A stretch of 64,000 bases of DNA from Phaeotremella fagi (Eukaryota; Basidiomycota; Tremellomycetes; Tremellales; Phaeotremellaceae), in NCBI GenBank assembly GCA_001599715.1, contig BCHU01000013.1:434001-498000 (forward strand). Direction: 5' to 3'. This document shows positions 57,050-64,000 of the stretch, piece after piece; the first letter of the stretch is position 1; each line of letters starts with the position of its first letter. A program made the translations under genes and the position numbers. The notes beneath the pieces are model-generated. The model ran no database searches, had not been told where the DNA came from, and saw nothing but the letters and a program-made list of their open reading frames with translations.

Positions 57050-58681
57050 ATGGAATCTACCTCTTCGATAAATTCAGATAACACCTATAATCCCCCTGTC
57101 CATTCACCTATCCCAATTGATAATTCATACGTTATGATAGATAATAGTTCTGGTGTGTCTGAAAATGGCCATGTCCTGTAAGTCTGGAAACGCATCCTCT
57201 AGAACCATGAAGCTGACTTGATCAACAGCCCCCGACGAACCTCAATCACTTCCAGAATAGGTATCAGACGTCGATTATCATTAGATCCTTCCCTTCTATC
57301 CTTCCGAAAACGGCTCTCGACATCCTCCGCACAAGTGTCAGTACCGATCCCTTCTAAATCAGAAAGTCAAACACTTTCACAACTATCCCCATCGGTCTCT
57401 ATCTCACCATCAAACTCACCACCAATTCCATCAGCTTTCACCCAACGATCAAAATCACAAAACGAAGTTCAACGACCTCGTTCGATCAACACATTCATTC
57501 GTCGTTGGACACCCACCCCACCCCCCTCATGTTTCACTCCTAATTCCTTTGAGCCCGTCAATCAACCCGTTATCCTATCATCAACTCCAGAGGGATATCA
57601 GCCAACCTCAACTCCAACCCCTTCAACCCCAACTATCAACGGTATCAGACCGAAACTCCGAAAATCATTTTCAACAACCTCAAGAAGTTTCCAAAAAAGT
57701 GAACCAATAGAACATTCACCAGATTGTAAAGATTGTTTGAAATCTCTCGAAAAAGGTGTCGTCCCAACGTCACCTTCTTCGACGTTACCGAAATCAATAT
57801 CTAAACGTTCAAGCGATGCTTTCAGATTACGACAATTGGAGAAAGAACTTGGGTTGAAACGTTCTACTAGATATGAAATGATTTGTGGAGATGGTGGAGA
57901 CGATACTAGTTCCCATCATCATTCCAATTCAAATTCAATTTCAACCTCTGAAATTGGTACTCCAAGAAATTCATTGACTATCGTCACTTCATCACCACCG
58001 CTACCATCTACACCGTCGTTGATATCAGCTCCAATTCTTACTTCCCCCAGTTCAGGTTCTTTGCGACATCGAACCTCGTTGCTCCCAAGATCAAATTCAA
58101 TTCTTTCAGAAGAACTACAAATCCTTTCAGAATTAGATGAGAACTCTTCAGAAAATCATAGCGATGTTTTATCACGATCGATCGATTCGATAATCAAACC
58201 CAGTTCACAAAATATCTGGATCTGTTCCAAACCAAAAACAAGATTTTCATTACCCCCAAGTCCTAAACAAGACTCATTCCCTTTCCCCTCTCAGAACGAT
58301 GACCCCAATTGTATCACATCAAGACGTCAATCCCTAGATCGACCATTGGTGATCAGATCAATGTCAACAGGTAGAATCTCAGCGTACAAAGATGAAAACG
58401 GTATGGTAGTTTGTATTTCCAATCATAGTTCTCGGGTACTCGAACAGAAATCTTCGTCCATCGTTTCGAACATCGGTAAACGTCATAGTCTTCATCATAC
58501 TGGTTCACTTAACATGGAAGTTTTCAGAGAAAGAGACGACGAGGAAAATGATGATGAAGATGGTTTGGGTAAGGTTCAGCCACCGCTGAAAAGAGCTTTT
58601 ACCGAACAAACGGAGAGTGGGAATAGTAAATATTGGAAAAGATTTTCAGCTCCTCCGACGTCAATCTTTAGACGGGAGTGA
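57050..58681 (+). CDS. Serine/proline-rich hypothetical protein
   Basis: Exon 1 (MESTSSINSDNTYNPPVHSP ... SENGHVL) is joined through a GTAAGT..CAACAG intron ending at 57228 to PRRTSITSRIGIRRRLSLDP, giving about 525 residues. The frame extends upstream to an ATG at 56882, but that part looks like leader sequence. The protein is Ser/Pro/Thr-rich with several RRxS-type basophilic sites (IRRRLSLDPS, SRRQSLDRP, RKSFSTTSRSF, KRHSLHHTGS). A small ordered island reads HSPDCKDCLKSLEKGVVPTS followed by SSDAFRLRQLEKELGLKRST, with a CxxC pair and a short helix. It ends KYWKRFSAPPTSIFRRE. I do not recognise a family. The repeated RRxSL sites would suit regulation by PKA-type kinases or 14-3-3 binding, which is an inference. 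Confidence 0.68.
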
Positions 58682-58965
58682 CGATTGTGATGTCTGATTT
58701 GTCATAAGTTTTGATGACTTGATGTTTCGGTAATGAATAGAATGGTTTTTTGTCGTAGGAAATGCTGAAGGAGTTTGTAAATATGTACACGAATATTCTT
58801 AGATCACTGTTTATAGAGATATCTGTTTGACAACTGTCCTTTTTGAAGTAACGAAATGATTAATGAAAATTAATGAAACATACCGTAACGATGATATTCA
58901 ATGATCATGCATATCCAATCCTACATTCGTACTCTTACATCAATTACCCAACTACCCAATCCAAA

Positions 58966-60029
58966 CTACCCATAAATCTCAGAATCTAATCCATGACCAC
59001 CACTCCAACCATCAGTAGTCCCGAACAAACCCTTCCAAGAAGTAGGTTCAACAATCCTAACGTTCTCTAAAAACAAATCAGTCAGTATTCTCAAACTCTC
59101 AGACCAGACTTGGTAAAACACCCACTGCGATCCAACACAGCTAATACCAATTCAACCAGTGCATAAGCATCACCCCGATTATCACCTTCAACACACCAAG
59201 CCGCTATCGTCCCATGATCACTAGAATCCAATGTCGAAAGTATCCTCCGAGTCAGTCCTGCAGCAGGTAAGAATGGTGGATAGATTGAACTTTTGGGGTT
59301 GAAATTCGAAGTTTCGAGGGATACCGAGAGAGGTGGTAGAAGTTCTTTTAGACGGGAGTGGATGATTGATGAACTGGGTTTTGACGGTAGGATATGTTGA
59401 TGGGGTGTTCTTTGGGATTCTGTCAATCTTCATTCTGAGATGGGTGGGTTTGGATACTGTACTTACAGCAATTGGGCATCGTCTTGATGGGCTGCATCTA
59501 AACTTGTTAGGAGGAGGGTGTAGCTGAAACTCGATTCTTGGATGAATAAACGAATCAGTTCGACATGATCATCTTTCTTTGACTGGATATTGTCAGCTTA
59601 AACATCTATGTCGGAAAGTGTGATGAAAGCTGACCTTGATAGTAGGAGATCTCTGTTGAACGACAAATAAATCCAATCCCTCCCGTCCATAAACTAAATC
59701 CAATAAGTATCAAACAACCAACTCAATAAAACCAAAGAAGACCAACCTTCCAAACCACCAGTAAGAATTTCTCCATCCTCACCCAATCCAGCAAAAGGAG
59801 CTACAGTACTTCCATCCCCTAAAAATCCGATCCTGGTTAAAGACAACGAAGTGATCAAAAGATCAACAGCTAGTTGTGGTAGATTCGCTAACGAAACTGA
59901 AGGCTATTTTGACGCTTCGTGAGCGTTTGTCTTCGGTCTTGATTTTTGATATTTGGAACTTACGATTATTAAAGTTGATTTTTCTAATCTCTTCTTTGAA
60001 AACGATGGGATTGGGTAGAACGATGACAT
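58966..60029 (-). CDS. Proteasome assembly chaperone 2 (PAC2/ADD66 family)
   Basis: PAC2 with PAC1 forms the heterodimer that scaffolds the 20S proteasome alpha ring. Exon 1 (from 60029) starts MSSFYPIPSFSKKRLEKSTL. It splices to SLANLPQLAVDLLITSLSLT, RIGFLGDGSTVAPFAGLGED and GEILTGGLEV. Then follow YGREGLDLFVVQQRSPTIKS, KKDDHVELIRLFIQESSFSY and LLTSLDAAHQDDAQL. 'STLI...SL.N(V/L)PQLAVDLLI.SL', 'P..G...G....G.LEVY....L....QQRSP.IK' match PAC2. Later parts read PPFLPAAGLTRRILSTLDSS and GDAYALVELVLAVL, ending GHGLDSEIYG. About 290 residues over six or seven exons. It is head to head with mitochondrial glutamyl-tRNA synthetase. Confidence 0.83.
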
Positions 60030-62573
<2,544 letters not shown>

Positions 62574-63398
62574 ATCAGTGGAAGCTTTCATATATATAAC
62601 CATTCAACGTGTATGTACAGTACTTGTTCTTAATAGAGATGATACCACTCACAAATATTGTACATAACCTTACTTATGTGATTGGCCGTAAGTCCTTGTT
62701 AAGAAATCAAGCATATCTTCGTCTTTTTTTTATTTGCGAAATCCGCAGTAACGTATTCGTTTATCGTAGATCATCTCGCAGTCAAAACAGTCCAAGCATA
62801 AATTATCTAATCAACAACATTAACAGATGAAAAGTTAAATCTGACCGCTACTTATGTATCCGCTCATGGCTGTATCACCCAAATCGACAAAAAGAATATT
62901 CATGATATATGTAATGAAGTATGATAAAAAGGAGGCGTTTGGTTGATTGATTGTAATGTGACGAAGCAAAAAGAAGAAATTTGTTTTTGTGAAATTTGAT
63001 AATTTTTTTGGTGATATGGGTGTTTACTCGTTAAAAAAAGGAAAATGGGAGTAAACGAAAAAGAGGGTAGATGATTATTATTATTATTGATAAAGATAAA
63101 ACAAAGGACATCTAATGAATGAATTGGAAAGAAAATCATGTAAAGTAAAGTTGAAAGGGGACATTATTAAAAAAGGAGAAGGAGGAATTGTAAAAATGAT
63201 TGTTTTGGTTGGGGTATATCAACAAATCGAAAGAAAACTTGGACAAAACACTTGAAGAAAAACACTACTTGGTAACCTTTGTATAAAAAACCCTTTTCTT
63301 TTCACTTTCCATTTCTTTTTTCACAGGATACAATCCCGTTTTCTTTCCGTATCCCTATTCCCTATTTCCTTTTGAATCAAAAAAAGGATTGGAATTGA
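62574..63398. other. Convergent intergenic region
   Basis: About 825 bp between the GluRS stop and the stop of the membrane protein gene. It is AT-rich with homopolymers and an (ATT)n stretch near 63076-63088. The ORFs at 62609-62830 and 62900-63139 have no family signature. Confidence 0.45.
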
Positions 63399-64000
63399 TC
63401 ATGCGATCGAAGCACCTTTCTCGACGTCCGGTCTTCTGTTATCGCGGCCTTTGGGTTTGAAGGAAACGGTGTAAGCCAATTTATCTGTGAAGAGGTGCAT
63501 GAATTGAGCGTGAAGAACTGGGATGACTCCAAAGACGATACCGGCTGGCATTGCGAAGTAGCTAAAAAGAGGTTTTACAGTCAGTATAGAATTCAAAGGA
63601 TACAATCACCGCAAACTCACTCTAACATGCAGACTGGGAAAGGTCTGTAGGATCTGTCACCACTTTGAACACCTAATTGACCACCTGGTACCTTCCATCT
63701 ACCGATAACGGTTTCTTGATGATAACGATCATACATGATGAACATGATCATGGTGAACATCAAACTGAAAGCTCTCATTCTATCCGTTAGAGCGAATGCC
63801 CATTCGACGAAATCAGAACCAGTTTGAACGTTAACGATGGAAAGGGTTTGAATAGCTGTGGTACCGATCGAAGGTGGTGCCAATAGATATCTGACCGACG
63901 ATGTTATCGTTCTCATTACAATGAGGAATGTCATGTGTCCCATGAGTAAATGAGCTTCGTACAGTCTTGACAATAATGCTAAGAATGGCATAACCCGTTT
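63399..64000 (-). CDS. Polytopic membrane protein, C-terminal part (possible GT2-type glycosyltransferase)
   Basis: Only the C-terminal part lies in the window; the gene continues past the right edge. It has at least three hydrophobic segments: LMGHMTFLIVMRTITSSVRY, MFTMIMFIMYDRYH, and, after an intron, YFAMPAGIVFGVIPVLHAQF. The text then reads MHLFTDKLAYTVSFKPKG and ends GRDNRRPDVEKGASIA. The order 'P...(M/L)(D/E)Y...P..G..F..IP...A...H..TD.L.Y.VS.KP' recalls the C-terminal ends of fungal family 2 glycosyltransferases with several membrane segments, but I cannot see the catalytic D.D and QxxRW motifs, which would be upstream. The membrane nature is clear; the enzyme class is tentative. Confidence 0.6.

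Noticed and set aside
63076..63088. (ATT)n tract in the convergent spacer
   Set aside because: A short simple repeat of a kind common in AT-rich fungal spacers; no further structure.

Overview
The window is nuclear DNA of a basidiomycete, most probably a Tremellales yeast of the Kwoniella/Cryptococcus type. The basis is gene-dense DNA with many short introns (about 45-65 nt, GT..AG, often with a CTAAC/CTGAC-like branch site just before the acceptor), moderate GC, short intergenic spaces, and proteins whose style matches that group. I assigned no species. I see no tRNA, rRNA, transposon or CRISPR array. Gene ends come from reading splice sites by eye, so exon edges are provisional.

Layout. 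1-1489 (-) is the N-terminal part of a peroxisomal ABCD transporter, cut by the left edge. 1963-2702 (+) is a small CBS-domain protein. 3616-5059 (+) is a class II aldolase/adducin-family protein. 5403-6242 (-) is an unknown protein and 7758-9002 (+) a FYVE zinc-finger protein. From about 9.5 to 22.9 kb lies a block of lineage-specific genes: two divergent nucleotidyltransferase-like orphans, a secreted orphan, an acidic repeat protein, three BTB-like paralogs (one with an in-frame stop before a conserved tail) and, between the BTB genes, a tandem trio of small orphan proteins.

Housekeeping genes then dominate: RNA polymerase I subunit RPA43 (-), mitochondrial ribosomal protein bS16m (-), and CAND1/TIP120 (+). 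A pair of orphan paralogs follows (30772-32580, -). Next come RFC1 (-), divergent from TRAPPC10/Trs130 (+), and the DNA polymerase epsilon catalytic subunit (-). Two serine-rich orphans and an alanine/glycine-rich secreted protein follow. The right part holds proteasome assembly chaperone 2 (-), divergent from mitochondrial glutamyl-tRNA synthetase (+), and the C-terminal part of a membrane protein (-) cut by the right edge.

Links between genes. RFC1 and POL2 lie about 5 kb apart and belong to the same machine: RFC loads PCNA and Pol epsilon makes the leading strand. Both have a perfect ACGCGT (MluI cell-cycle box) within about 125 bp upstream of the start codon, which suggests shared G1/S control. 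CAND1 exchanges substrate receptors on cullin ligases, and BTB proteins can be such receptors, but a connection to the nearby BTB-like cluster is only a guess. The most unusual material is the 9.5-22.9 kb orphan block, the 30.8-32.6 kb orphan pair and the duplicated alanine-rich exons of the secreted protein at 52.9-55.3 kb.
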